This document shows, piece by piece, positions 8,795-17,179 of a DNA stretch of 64,000 nt. The DNA comes from Anabaena sp. UHCC 0204 (GTDB taxonomy: Bacteria; Cyanobacteriota; Cyanobacteriia; Cyanobacteriales; Nostocaceae), in NCBI RefSeq assembly GCF_009711975.1, contig NZ_VIKW01000002.1, positions 88,240 to 152,239 of the forward strand. The letters are read 5' to 3'. The notes below the pieces were generated by a model. It was not told the DNA's origin. It ran no database searches and was given only the letters and a program-made list of their open reading frames with translations. A program made the translations under genes and the position numbers. The stretch's first letter is position 1. Every line of letters begins with the position of its first letter.

Positions 8795-9907
8795 CTATTT
8801 CTTTGGTGTCAAATCAGGTAATGTAGATTCTCCAAATGTTGGTGTATTCGCAGGTGCTTCTTCCATGGGGGGAAGATTTGCGGGTGCTTGTTCAACAGGT
8901 GGAGTAGTAATTGCTGTTTCGCTACTTGGTTGATTGACTGGCGATGGTTTTGGTGCTAAAACTTGGGCAATTTGCTCTATTAATTGCTCAGTTTTGGCAA
9001 TTTGCTCAGTATTTCCTTCAGTTGTATATTGTTGTCGAGCGCGTCTAAATGCTTGAGCAGATTCCTTGAAAGCACCTTGATTATATAAAGTTACTCCTAA
9101 GTTATAGTAAGCTGAAGCATTATTGGGATTTTGGCGGATTGCTTGTTGATAAATATTAATTGCTTCGGCAGTTTTGCCTTGAATTACTAAAAGACTACCT
9201 AAATTATTGTAAGCTACAGTATTTTCAGGTGCTATTTTTAGGACTTGACGATAAGCAGAAATTGCTGATTCTATTTCACCTTCTTGTTGTTGAACAATGG
9301 CTAAATTAAAGTAAGCATTTGCATGATTTCTATCTAAATTAATCGCTTGTTCATATGCAGCGATCGCATCTTGGCGCTGTTCTTGTTCATACAACAAAAC
9401 TCCCAAATTATAATGGGCATTAGCCAGTGTGGGAGTGACAACTAAAGATTGACGGTAAGCGGTAATAGCGGCTTCTTTTTGTCCTTGTTTTTGTAAAGCC
9501 ACCCCCAAATTATAATAAGCTTCTCCCAAATTGGGATTCAATCTAATCGCTTCTCCATATTCTTGAATTGCTAAATCTAACCGATTTTGCTGTAAAAGAA
9601 TATTACCTAAATAATTCCGCGCTTCTCCAATATTAGGATCTCGCTGTAAGGCTTTCCGAAAAGCCATTTCCGAACCCTGAAAATTTTGACGATTATAAAA
9701 AGTTACTCCCTGTTGAAAAGACATTGCTGCATCTAAATCTTGAGAAATAACTGTTTCTGCTAACAGCTTGCTGCTGGAAGAATTAATAATTGCTGGTAAA
9801 GTCAAGATTAAAAATGCTGACGAAGCACAGACAACTCCCACTAATGCCTGTCTATATGCAGATTTAGTTCCGTCTAAATGCGGATGCTTATGATATTTTT
9901 GATACAT
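8795..9907 (-). CDS. TPR-repeat protein with signal anchor
   Basis: About eight consecutive tetratricopeptide repeats run from about residue 60 to 290, each with the A-YYNLG/N-P pattern (for example LGEAYYNLGVALQKQGQKEA, NASAYYNLGVTLYNQG). A hydrophobic segment near residues 23-43 (LVGVVCASSAFLILTLPAII) is a signal anchor or signal peptide. The C-terminus (about 320-370) is a proline/threonine/alanine-rich tail of low complexity. The longest frame begins with TTG at 9916; I prefer the ATG at 9907. It is a protein-protein interaction scaffold of unknown partner, probably membrane-attached and facing the periplasm or lumen. It ends 77 bases before queA on the same strand layout but need not share its promoter. 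Confidence 0.8.
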   Translation of the reverse strand: MYQKYHKHPHLDGTKSAYRQALVGVVCASSAFLILTLPAIINSSSSKLLAETVISQDLDAAMSFQQGVTFYNRQNFQGSEMAFRKALQRDPNIGEARNYLGNILLQQNRLDLAIQEYGEAIRLNPNLGEAYYNLGVALQKQGQKEAAITAYRQSLVVTPTLANAHYNLGVLLYEQEQRQDAIAAYEQAINLDRNHANAYFNLAIVQQQEGEIESAISAYRQVLKIAPENTVAYNNLGSLLVIQGKTAEAINIYQQAIRQNPNNASAYYNLGVTLYNQGAFKESAQAFRRARQQYTTEGNTEQIAKTEQLIEQIAQVLAPKPSPVNQPSSETAITTPPVEQAPANLPPMEEAPANTPTFGESTLPDLTPKK

Positions 9908-9992
9908 GGTTTGCAACCCTTTAGTTATATTGATCTAATACAAATTAGATTATCTATAACTACATCAAAAATTCATAATTGACAATTGAAAA

Positions 9993-11111
9993 CTATAATT
10001 TTATTGTTTTCCCTTCTGGTAAGATCACCATTGCATCACCGAAGGAATAAAAGCGGTATTCAGAAGCGATCGCTTCTTGGTAAATATCTAGTAATCTAGT
10101 CCTACCAATCAAAGCACTAACCAGCATCAATAAACTAGAACGGGGTAAATGAAAATTGGTGATTAAACCCTGCACAACGCGCCATTCATAGCCAGGATAA
10201 ATAAATAAATTTGTCTTACCGACAAAGGGCTGTAAATCTCCCAATTGCGCCGCACCTTCCAAAGCTCTTACCGCTGTAGTCCCCACCGCAATAATTCGCC
10301 CTCCAGCCGCCTGAGTAGCCCGAATTTGCTCCACAGTATCAGCAGGGACTTCAATCCATTCTTCGTGCATGGCGTGAGTAGTAACATCTTCTACTTCCAC
10401 TGGACGGAAAGTACCGACACCAACATGGAGCGTAATAAAAGCTTGATTAATGCCACTACTACGCAATTTTTCCAGTAATTCCGGTGTGAAATGTAACCCT
10501 GCCGTTGGTGCAGCGATCGCTCCTTGTTCCTGAGCATACACAGTTTGATACTGTTCATCAGCAGCAGTAGAAGCCGTAATATAAGGCGGTAGGGGAATTT
10601 GTCCAAATTTCCCTAAAACCTGTACTAAAGGAACTTCTGGCGGTAAATCAAACTGTAATAATCGCCCCCCTGTCTCCGGATCTGATTCAACCACCGTCGC
10701 TTTTAATATCTGTTTTTTCCCCTCTTCCTCCCCTGTAAAAATAATCTCACTGCCCACCTTAAACCGTTTACCCGGTTTTACCAAAGCCAACCAGCAATTA
10801 TGCCGTCGTTCCTCCAACAACAACACCTCCACCTCTGCACCCGTAGACTTACAGCCATACAAACGAGCGGGAATTACCTTTGTATTATTCATTACCAACA
10901 AATCCCCCGGTTTGAGCAATCCCGGCAAATCATGGAAAATGTGATGTAGAGGTGGTATGGTTTTACCAGCTTCAGGAGAATTGATAACTAATAGCCGGGA
11001 ACTATCTCTAGGAACAACAGGGTTTTGGGCAATTAGTTCTGGTGGAAGTTGGTAGTCATAACCAGATAATGAACAATCTAAATTTACAGCTTGTAGTATT
11101 TTTTGCTCCAT
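9993..11111 (-). CDS. queA: S-adenosylmethionine:tRNA ribosyltransferase-isomerase QueA
   Basis: 372 residues covering the whole QueA family. The N-terminal [15 protein letters not shown], the central [20 protein letters not shown] and [16 protein letters not shown], the [12 protein letters not shown] segment, and the C-terminal [19 protein letters not shown] and [12 protein letters not shown] are all classical signatures. It transfers and rearranges the ribosyl group of SAM onto 7-aminomethyl-7-deazaguanine in the anticodon of tRNA to give epoxyqueuosine. The gene starts just downstream of a large block of tandem repeats on its 5' side, so its promoter must lie within or close to the repeats. 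Confidence 0.95.
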   Translation of the reverse strand: MEQKILQAVNLDCSLSGYDYQLPPELIAQNPVVPRDSSRLLVINSPEAGKTIPPLHHIFHDLPGLLKPGDLLVMNNTKVIPARLYGCKSTGAEVEVLLLEERRHNCWLALVKPGKRFKVGSEIIFTGEEEGKKQILKATVVESDPETGGRLLQFDLPPEVPLVQVLGKFGQIPLPPYITASTAADEQYQTVYAQEQGAIAAPTAGLHFTPELLEKLRSSGINQAFITLHVGVGTFRPVEVEDVTTHAMHEEWIEVPADTVEQIRATQAAGGRIIAVGTTAVRALEGAAQLGDLQPFVGKTNLFIYPGYEWRVVQGLITNFHLPRSSLLMLVSALIGRTRLLDIYQEAIASEYRFYSFGDAMVILPEGKTIKL

Positions 11112-11139
11112 ATTAATTGGTGATTGGTGATTGGTAATT

Positions 11140-11203
11140 GTCAGTAGTCAGTAGTCAGTAGTCAGTAGTCAGTAGTCAGTAGTCAGTAGTCAGTAGTCAG
11201 TAG
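11140..11203. repeat. Heptamer tandem repeat (GTCAGTA)9
   Basis: Nine exact copies of GTCAGTA in a row, of the short tandemly repeated (STRR) kind known from Nostocales. It lies 29 bases upstream of queA and next to an octamer array of different sequence. Confidence 0.95.
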
Positions 11204-11215
11204 AAAAAATATTCT

Positions 11216-11322
11216 CCCTGCTCCTCTGCTCCTCTGCTCCCCTGCTCCCCTGCTCCCCTGCTCCCCTGCTCCCCTGCTCCCCTGCTCCCCTGCTCCCCTG
11301 CTCCCCTGCTCCCCTGCTCCCC
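11216..11322. repeat. Octamer tandem repeat (TGCTCCCC)n
   Basis: About thirteen copies of TGCTCCCC, the first few carrying TGCTCCTC. On the other strand it reads GGGGAGCA, the same unit as the array at 34906-34965. It ends about 30 bases before the GTG start of the next gene. Confidence 0.93.
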
Positions 11323-11353
11323 AGATTGGGTAAACCTCCCCATAGCAAGACGG

Positions 11354-11821
11354 GTGCTTTTACCCTACCGGGATCACTACTTTATTCACGAAGATAGAGA
11401 TGTAGAACTAGCCTTGATCCAAAATATTATGATGGAATACCTATACTATCTAGCAAATGCCAGTCTCACCTTGAGAATTGTTCAACATTTACATGGTAAA
11501 CCTGAGTTTCCTGTTTCCTTTGTGACTGTAATTCATCAAATTGATGGTTGGGTAGTCAGAATTAAATTTACACAACCAGTTTCAGAACAACAAGATGGCG
11601 ATTTTCGGGCTTTTCTGAATGAACTAGGAATTAGCTATCAACCACCAATGAGAGTGCAAATGGCACTTTGGAGTTTAGAAGCAGGACAAGCTCCTGTAGA
11701 CGTAATGCGTCGTTATCAAGTAGCAATTGTTTCTCATGGTAGCCCAGAAAGGGAAGAAATTGAAGCATTTCGCCAACAGTTTGTTAGAGGCTTAGGATAT
11801 TGTCCCGAAACACTGGCTTAA
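11354..11821 (+). CDS. Conserved hypothetical protein, 155 aa
   Basis: I do not recognise a named family. The protein is soluble and looks globular (alternating strand and helix pattern, HQIDGWVVRIKFTQPVSEQ, FRAFLNELGISYQPPMRVQMALWSLEAGQAPVDVMRRYQV). It is not low-complexity and has no membrane segment. The start is GTG at 11354; an upstream ATG in frame is not available because the tandem repeat begins there. The 5' leader is therefore largely repeat DNA, which may have replaced the original promoter region. It stands alone between the repeats and the convergent YraN gene. Confidence 0.65.
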   Translation: MLLPYRDHYFIHEDRDVELALIQNIMMEYLYYLANASLTLRIVQHLHGKPEFPVSFVTVIHQIDGWVVRIKFTQPVSEQQDGDFRAFLNELGISYQPPMRVQMALWSLEAGQAPVDVMRRYQVAIVSHGSPEREEIEAFRQQFVRGLGYCPETLA

Positions 11822-11912
11822 AGAATTCCAGAGAGTGCTGACATTAAGCTATCAGCAACAAAATTATTTGCGTAGTGTCATGAAGTGAAAAATAATTCTT
11901 TCTTAACCGTTG

Positions 11913-12368
11913 TTATTGTCCAAAAGCTGCCTCAATGTATTGTCGCAGCTTAAACTTATATGCAGATGTAGATAAACTATCTAAAAATCCTTCCTCTATA
12001 ATTTTCCTATTGTCTAGCTCTTTTGATATGCGTTCATAGTGAACCAAGGCGACATCAAAGCGACATGGATAGTCAGCCTTTTCCGGATATTCAGCTAAAA
12101 ATATTTCCGCTGTCCGCCACAGTTTAGCCTGTTTTTGGAGAGTAATAGCATTAATCCCCCCTTCATCCCAATTACCGACACTGCGGGTTTTCACTTCTAT
12201 AAATGCCACCATTGTGTCTTGGTATTGAGCAATAATATCAATTTCTCCCCAACGACAGCAAAAGCGACGGTGCAGAATTTTCCAACCTGTAGATTTTAGC
12301 CACTTAGCTACTAGCTCTTCACCTATGTTGCCAATCTCTGCATAATTAGATGGAGAAGGATTAACCAT
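11913..12368 (-). CDS. YraN/UPF0102 nuclease-like protein
   Basis: 151 residues. The restriction-endonuclease-like core has the motif GEIDIIAQYQDTMVAFIEVKTR (about 42-63) with the acidic D and the E-x-K pair of the PD-(D/E)xK fold. The N-terminal IGNIGEELVAKWLKSTGW is typical of UPF0102/YraN. The C-terminus is longer than usual (about 30 residues after the core, ending IEAAFGQ). Family members are thought to act in DNA metabolism but no clear role is proven. It is transcribed divergently from the pentapeptide-repeat gene with only 14 bases between starts, so promoters must overlap the neighbouring coding sequence. Confidence 0.85.
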   Translation of the reverse strand: MVNPSPSNYAEIGNIGEELVAKWLKSTGWKILHRRFCCRWGEIDIIAQYQDTMVAFIEVKTRSVGNWDEGGINAITLQKQAKLWRTAEIFLAEYPEKADYPCRFDVALVHYERISKELDNRKIIEEGFLDSLSTSAYKFKLRQYIEAAFGQ

Positions 12369-12382
12369 TTATCAAAAATATC

Positions 12383-12886
12383 ATGAATACTAAGAATCGA
12401 AATTGGGCAAGTATACTCAGTTTATTACTTTGGGCAATCATTTCTACCATAACAGCAATAGGTAGCGTACCTACAGCGTTAGCACTGGAATATAACAAAG
12501 AAATTCTTGTTCAAGCAGATTTTTCTGGACGTGATTTAACAGACTCCAGCTTTACTAAAGCAAATCTTCGCTACAGCAATTTTAGTAATGCTAATGTAAG
12601 TGGTGTTAGTTTCTTCGCAGCCAATCTAGAATCAGCAAATTTGCGGGGAGCTAATTTAACTAATGCTACATTAGATGCAGCGCGTTTGATTAAAACCGAT
12701 TTAACCAACGCCATTTTAGAAGGTGCATTTGCCGCTAACGCCAAATTTGATGGTGCTATAGTTGAGGGAGCAGATTTTACCGATGTATTACTGCGTACAG
12801 ATGAACAGAAGAAACTATGTAAACTGGCTAAAGGCACTAATCCTGTAACAGGTAGGGATACCAGAGAAACTTTAGATTGTCCTTAG
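12383..12886 (+). CDS. Exported pentapeptide-repeat protein
   Basis: 167 residues. A hydrophobic N-terminal segment (about 10-34, ending VPTALALEY) looks like a signal peptide with an A-L-A cleavage site. About twelve A(D/N)LXX pentapeptides follow (ADFSGRDLTDSSF, ANLESANLRGANLTNATL, ADFT), forming a right-handed square beta-helix of roughly three turns. The C-terminus has two cysteines in KLCKLAKGTNPVTGRDTRETLDCP-like context, similar to thylakoid-lumen pentapeptide proteins as far as I recall, so a lumenal location is likely. The function of these proteins is not established. A terminator follows at 12905-12935. Confidence 0.8.
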   Translation: MNTKNRNWASILSLLLWAIISTITAIGSVPTALALEYNKEILVQADFSGRDLTDSSFTKANLRYSNFSNANVSGVSFFAANLESANLRGANLTNATLDAARLIKTDLTNAILEGAFAANAKFDGAIVEGADFTDVLLRTDEQKKLCKLAKGTNPVTGRDTRETLDCP

Positions 12887-12904
12887 ATGATTTGATATCT
12901 AGAT

Positions 12905-12937
12905 TCTCGACTTTTCAAAGAAGTCGAGAGTCTCTTT
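12905..12937 (+). terminator. Rho-independent-type terminator
   Basis: A 9-bp perfect stem (TCTCGACTT at 12905-12913, AAGTCGAGA at 12921-12929) with a 7-base loop, followed by a T-rich tail, 18 bases after the pentapeptide-repeat gene. Confidence 0.7.
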
Positions 12938-12971
12938 TCCTCAAATTCAATCATACTGGAGAAAATAGCGG

Positions 12972-14372
12972 ATGCTCAAACCGGTAAAAACTTGCCTAAA
13001 ACTCTTTCAAGCAAAGCTATCAAGGTATATAGTTGGCTGGGTATTTACTAGTATTGTTGTTGTCGAAATCGCAATTTTAATACCTTCTTACTTTCGTCGG
13101 GAACAGGAATTACTTACCAATTTAGAAAATGTTTCTAGTGAGGTTCTTTCTTCCATTCTTGTCAATATTCAAAAGGGAGAAGATTCTCAGAAAATTCTCC
13201 AGATGATCAGTCAAAAACTCAAACCTAGTTCTGTGATTTTAGGTGGAGCATTGTATCACGCTAATGGAGACTTAGTAGGAACATTTGGTGAAAAACCGAC
13301 TACTTCATGCAATGATCTGGGTCAAGCACATATGATTCGGGTACAAAGTCAAAATGGGACAAGGTATGATGTAGCTTGGTCTGCGTCAATGTTTGAGGGA
13401 AAATATATATTAATTATTCGTCATAATTCTGCACCAGTGAAAGAGGAATTATTTGCTTTCTCCTTGAGGGTAGCAGGGTTGGTATTTATCATCTCAGTTT
13501 TTGTGACTCTAACCACTATATTAATTTTGGGAATAACAGTAATTAGACCAATTTTACAATTGCGGGATGATTTGATCATTGCTGGAGAAGCCATTAGTCA
13601 AAATGGTGATGATCCCGTTTTTTTAACTATGTCGAAGAAACGCGAAGATGAAATGGGAGAGGTAATATTAGCATTTTACCAAATGTTTACCAGAGTTAGA
13701 CAAGAAATACGCGATCGCCAACAAGTAGAAATTTCCTTACGCAATGAACAGGAAAAATCTGAACGCTTGCTATTAAATATCCTTCCCGCAGAAATAGCTC
13801 AACAATTAAAACAACAACAAAGCGCAATTGCTAATCGTTTTGATGAAGTGACAATCCTTTTTGCTGATCTTGTTAACTTTACAGAATTAGCGGCTCAAAT
13901 CTCACCTATTGAATTAGTCAATTCTTTAAATCAGATTTTTTCCAGTTTTGACTGTTTAGCAGAAACTTACGGTTTGGAAAAAATCAAAACTATTGGTGAT
14001 GCTTATATGGTAGTTGGTGGTTTACCAAATCCCCACCCAGATCATGCTGTAGCCGTCGCTAAAATGGCATTAGATATGCAGCAGGAAATTACTAAATTTC
14101 AAACCCCTACAGGTCAATCTTTTCAACTCAGAATTGGCATTAATACAGGTTCTGTAGTGGCTGGTGTGATCGGTTTAAAAAAGTTCAGTTATGATTTATG
14201 GGGAGATGCAGTAAATCTAGCTAGTCGCATGGAATCTCATGGTATTCCCGGCAAAATCCAAGTTTCTGAAACTACTTATTTTTTAATTAAAGATGAGTTT
14301 AAATTAGAGGAACGGGGCATAATTAAGGTTAAGGGGAGGGGAGAATTAATTACTTATTTTTTAATTGCTTGA
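12972..14372 (+). CDS. Membrane class III adenylate cyclase with HAMP domain
   Basis: 466 residues. Layout: TM1 about 20-39, an extracytoplasmic sensor region about 40-155, TM2 about 158-185, HAMP about 187-245, a short coiled linker (EISLRNEQEKSERLLLNILP), and the class III cyclase domain about 270-466. The two metal aspartates are in ILFADLVNFTELAAQ and KTIGDAYMVVGG, the adenine-selecting lysine is in EKIKTIGDAY, and the matching aspartate is in YDLWGDAVNLASRM with the transition-state arginine in SRME. So it should make cyclic AMP from ATP in response to an external or membrane signal. The extracytoplasmic part resembles no ligand-binding family I can name. It sits downstream of the pentapeptide gene but after a terminator. 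Confidence 0.9.
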   Translation: MLKPVKTCLKLFQAKLSRYIVGWVFTSIVVVEIAILIPSYFRREQELLTNLENVSSEVLSSILVNIQKGEDSQKILQMISQKLKPSSVILGGALYHANGDLVGTFGEKPTTSCNDLGQAHMIRVQSQNGTRYDVAWSASMFEGKYILIIRHNSAPVKEELFAFSLRVAGLVFIISVFVTLTTILILGITVIRPILQLRDDLIIAGEAISQNGDDPVFLTMSKKREDEMGEVILAFYQMFTRVRQEIRDRQQVEISLRNEQEKSERLLLNILPAEIAQQLKQQQSAIANRFDEVTILFADLVNFTELAAQISPIELVNSLNQIFSSFDCLAETYGLEKIKTIGDAYMVVGGLPNPHPDHAVAVAKMALDMQQEITKFQTPTGQSFQLRIGINTGSVVAGVIGLKKFSYDLWGDAVNLASRMESHGIPGKIQVSETTYFLIKDEFKLEERGIIKVKGRGELITYFLIA

Positions 14373-14405
14373 TTTTATGTTTTTTTATTATATAATTTTA
14401 ACGAA

Positions 14406-14430
14406 CCGCAGAGGCGCAGAGAACGCAGAG
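14406..14430. repeat. Dispersed CGCAGAGGCGCAGAG element
   Basis: CCGCAGAGGCGCAGAG plus AACGCAGAG. One of several copies of this family in the window (others near 17121, 20181, 21263, 34138, 51289 and 60371), always between genes. Confidence 0.8.
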
Positions 14431-14507
14431 ATGGAGGAATAAGAGATATTTATTTGAGAATTGCTATATAATAATTTGTATGAGTAATAAGATCAATTTT
14501 AAAAGAG

Positions 14508-15398
14508 ATGAATCAGCAAAAAATCCTACTTGAACCAGGTACTTTATGGACAAAGATTAAAAAAACAACAGAACTGGCTTTAAAATCTGGGGCTTTAAAA
14601 TCTATTCCTACAGAGTTAGAAGTTGTTGAAGAAGCAGGAGTAAAATTCGTTGTCAGAATTTTAGAAAATATAAATCGTAAAAAAGTTGATCAAGAAAAAA
14701 AAGATCAACAAGCTGCTCAAACTGGGAAAGAATTTAATCCCTTTTTACCTTACGAAGAAGATTTATTTGTCACAGATATTTCTCATACCCATGTTTGTAT
14801 TTTAAATAAATTTAATGTGGTTGATTATCACTTACTAATTATCACCCGTGCTTTTGCAGAACAAGAAAGCTTACTTACCCTAGAAGACTTTACAGCTATG
14901 TGGGCTTGTTTAGAAGAATTTGAGGGTTTAGTATTTTATAATGGTGGTAAACTTGCAGGTGCAAGTCAACGTCATAAACATTTACAAATTGTCCCGTTTG
15001 CAGAAACAGATATACCGATTTCACCACTTATCAAATCCACAAAATTAGCAAATTCTCTGGGAAATATCCCAGAATTTCCCTTTTTACACGCATTCACTAC
15101 TCTTGATAGTGGAGAAAGTGCCGAAGTAACATTAAAAAAATATCATACCTTACTGGAAAATGTAGGAATTAAACCTCTAGAAAATAATATCCAATCAGGA
15201 GCATATAATCTTTTAATTACGCGAGAATGGATGTTAATAGTCCCTCGACAATGTGAAGAATTTGCGGACATTTCCATCAATTCGCTAGGATTTGCAGGAG
15301 CATTATTAGTAAAAAATCAACAACAAATGCAATTACTTAAAGATATCAAACCCATAAACATTTTAAGCAAAGTTGCGTTTACTAAACAACAAAATTAA
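14508..15398 (+). CDS. Ap4A phosphorylase (ATP adenylyltransferase) family protein
   Basis: 296 residues. The N-terminal part (about 1-100) has FNPFLPYEEDLFVTDIS. The HIT-like catalytic core is near 160-167, with GASQRHKHLQIVPF containing the H-x-H-x-Q nucleophile triad. The LITREWMLIVPRQ motif of the C-terminal region completes the pattern of the yeast Apa1/Apa2-like family. Such enzymes cleave Ap4A with phosphate to ADP and ATP, removing a stress-related dinucleotide. Length is near the family norm. It stands alone between two repeat-bearing spacers. Confidence 0.85.
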   Translation: MNQQKILLEPGTLWTKIKKTTELALKSGALKSIPTELEVVEEAGVKFVVRILENINRKKVDQEKKDQQAAQTGKEFNPFLPYEEDLFVTDISHTHVCILNKFNVVDYHLLIITRAFAEQESLLTLEDFTAMWACLEEFEGLVFYNGGKLAGASQRHKHLQIVPFAETDIPISPLIKSTKLANSLGNIPEFPFLHAFTTLDSGESAEVTLKKYHTLLENVGIKPLENNIQSGAYNLLITREWMLIVPRQCEEFADISINSLGFAGALLVKNQQQMQLLKDIKPINILSKVAFTKQQN

Positions 15399-15715
15399 AA
15401 ATAATAATTGACCGCAGATAAACGCAGATAAACGCGGATGAATTAATTGATTTCATAATTTTGTGCAGTCCCACATAAAATTGGTATTAGATTACAATCT
15501 AAGTTAATAAGTAATTGGACAAAAATATTTACAGTCATTGCGAGCGAAGCGAAGCAATCCCAACCCTTGCGATTGCTTCATTCCACTTCTTTCCATATGG
15601 CTAACGCCACGCTCCGCGAACGCAATGACATTGTGTAATTAATTCTGTCTCACTACTTATATTTCTTCCTTTGCGCCTTTGCGTGAAACCTTCATCAAAA
15701 AAAAGAAGAAAAATC
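15399..15715. other. 317-base gene-free spacer with nested repeats
   Basis: It contains a CCGCAGATAAACGCAGATAAACGC repeat-like run near 15411-15435 (also seen at 51409-51431), a 96-bp inverted-repeat element at 15534-15629, and a degenerate CTTTGCGCCTTTGCGTG copy of the dispersed family near 15670. No gene is seen. Confidence 0.75.
15534..15629. repeat. 96-bp inverted-repeat element (MITE-like)
   Basis: Ends are GTCATTGCG (15534-15542) and its perfect complement CGCAATGAC (15621-15629). The inside has GCGAAGCAATC and GATTGCTTC as a second inverted pair, and a TATGGCTAACGCCACGCTCCGCG stretch that matches half of the palindrome at 34104-34135. No coding capacity. Confidence 0.75.
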
Positions 15716-17074
15716 ATGGAATCTCTAGACATAAAATGGATTCGTTCTCAGTTTCCCGCATTGACACAAACAATCAACGGAAAACCAGCAATTTTCTTTG
15801 ACGGACCAGGTGGAACACAAGTACCCGGTGGAGTATTAGACGCAATTAGTGATTATTTAGTCAGATCAAATGCCAATGCTCACGGTGCTTTTGCTACCAG
15901 TATGCGAACCGATGCCTTAATTACTTCCGCAAGAGCAGCGATCGCCGACTTCTTAGGATGCGATAATGATGAAGTAGTATTTGGCGCAAACATGACTACT
16001 CTCACCTTCTCTATGAGTCGCGCTATCGGTAGAGAATTACAACCAGGTGATGAAATTATCGTCACAAACCTAGATCATGCAGCCAATATTTCTCCCTGGT
16101 ATGCTTTAGAAGAAAAAGGTGTAATTATTCGGGTTGTTGATATCAACATTACCGACTGTACATTAGATTTAAATGATTTAGAACAAAAACTTAATTCCCG
16201 AACAAAATTAGTAGCAGTTACTTATGCTTCCAACGCCGTCGGCACAATTAATGATATTACTAAAATAGTCAAACTCGCCCATAAAGTCGGAGCTTTAGTA
16301 TATGTAGATGCCGTCCATTATGCTCCCCATGCACCCATTAACGTCCATCATTTAGACTGTGACTTTTTAGCCTGTTCCGCTTATAAATTCTTTGCGCCTC
16401 ATGTAGGAATTCTCTACGGAAAAAGAGAACATTTAGCCAGATTTTCCCCTTATAAAGTTAAAGCCGCATCTGATGAAATTCCCTCAAAATGGGAAACAGG
16501 AACATTAAATCATGAAGGTTTAGCCGGATTAGTAGCAGCAATTAATTATTTAGCAAAACTAGGTTGTCATGTTTCCCCAACCTTAGATAATGAATTACTT
16601 TCCTCCTTAATAGAAGCCGATAGAGAAGGCTTAACCACCTTCCATTGTCCTCGCTTTCTGACAGAAATAGAACAACCAAACCATGAATTAGCATCAGCTT
16701 ATCATAGCCGTCGAGCCGCATTAGTCGCAGCCATGTCAGCCATTCAACAATATGAAAGAGAACTAAGCAAAAAACTCATTTCCGGACTACTAAAAATCCC
16801 TAATTTAACCTTATATGGAATTACCGAACCCAGCCAATTTACATGGCGCACACCAACAGTATCTATGCGAATAGAAAGAAAAACACCAGCAACCATAGCC
16901 CAAATATTAGGAGAACAGGGAATATTTGCGTGGTACGGTAACTTCTATGCAATCAACCTCACCGAAAAACTAGACCTAGAAACATCAGGAGGATTCTTGC
17001 GAATAGGAATAGCCCATTACAACACAGCCGCAGAAATAGATCAACTTCTGCAAACCTTAAATGAAATTATGTAA
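15716..17074 (+). CDS. Cysteine desulfurase-like class V aminotransferase
   Basis: A PLP enzyme of about 452 residues from the ATG at 15716. A longer frame from a TTG/GTG-type start at 15671 would add 15 basic residues translated from repeat DNA, so I prefer 15716. The N-terminal IRSQFPALTQTINGKPAIFFDGPGG fits the cysteine desulfurase-like subfamily (TIGR01976 type, as I recall). Further signs are NMTTLTFSMSRAIGR, DLDHAANISPW, YVDAVHYAPH and the PLP lysine in SAYKFFAPHVGILYG. Members resemble SufS/CsdA but do not have a proven substrate. There is no SufE or Suf gene next to it. Confidence 0.8.
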   Translation: MESLDIKWIRSQFPALTQTINGKPAIFFDGPGGTQVPGGVLDAISDYLVRSNANAHGAFATSMRTDALITSARAAIADFLGCDNDEVVFGANMTTLTFSMSRAIGRELQPGDEIIVTNLDHAANISPWYALEEKGVIIRVVDINITDCTLDLNDLEQKLNSRTKLVAVTYASNAVGTINDITKIVKLAHKVGALVYVDAVHYAPHAPINVHHLDCDFLACSAYKFFAPHVGILYGKREHLARFSPYKVKAASDEIPSKWETGTLNHEGLAGLVAAINYLAKLGCHVSPTLDNELLSSLIEADREGLTTFHCPRFLTEIEQPNHELASAYHSRRAALVAAMSAIQQYERELSKKLISGLLKIPNLTLYGITEPSQFTWRTPTVSMRIERKTPATIAQILGEQGIFAWYGNFYAINLTEKLDLETSGGFLRIGIAHYNTAAEIDQLLQTLNEIM

Positions 17075-17120
17075 AACTTCTAAATTACAGCCATTTTCAT
17101 GAATCTTTCTGTATCTCTTT

Positions 17121-17150
17121 CTCTGTGCCTCTGCGCCTCTGCGTGAGATA
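17121..17150. repeat. Dispersed CTCTGCGCCTCTGCGTGAGA element
   Basis: Same family as the copies at 21263-21292 and 60371-60399, which share the GCGTGAGATAAAAA ending; it is the reverse form of the copy at 14406. Confidence 0.75.
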
Positions 17151-17179
17151 AAAAATATGAAAATAGCTGTAACACCCCA

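Noticed and set aside
11140..11322. CRISPR array
   Set aside because: The repeats are directly adjacent 7- and 8-mers without spacers; no cas genes are present.
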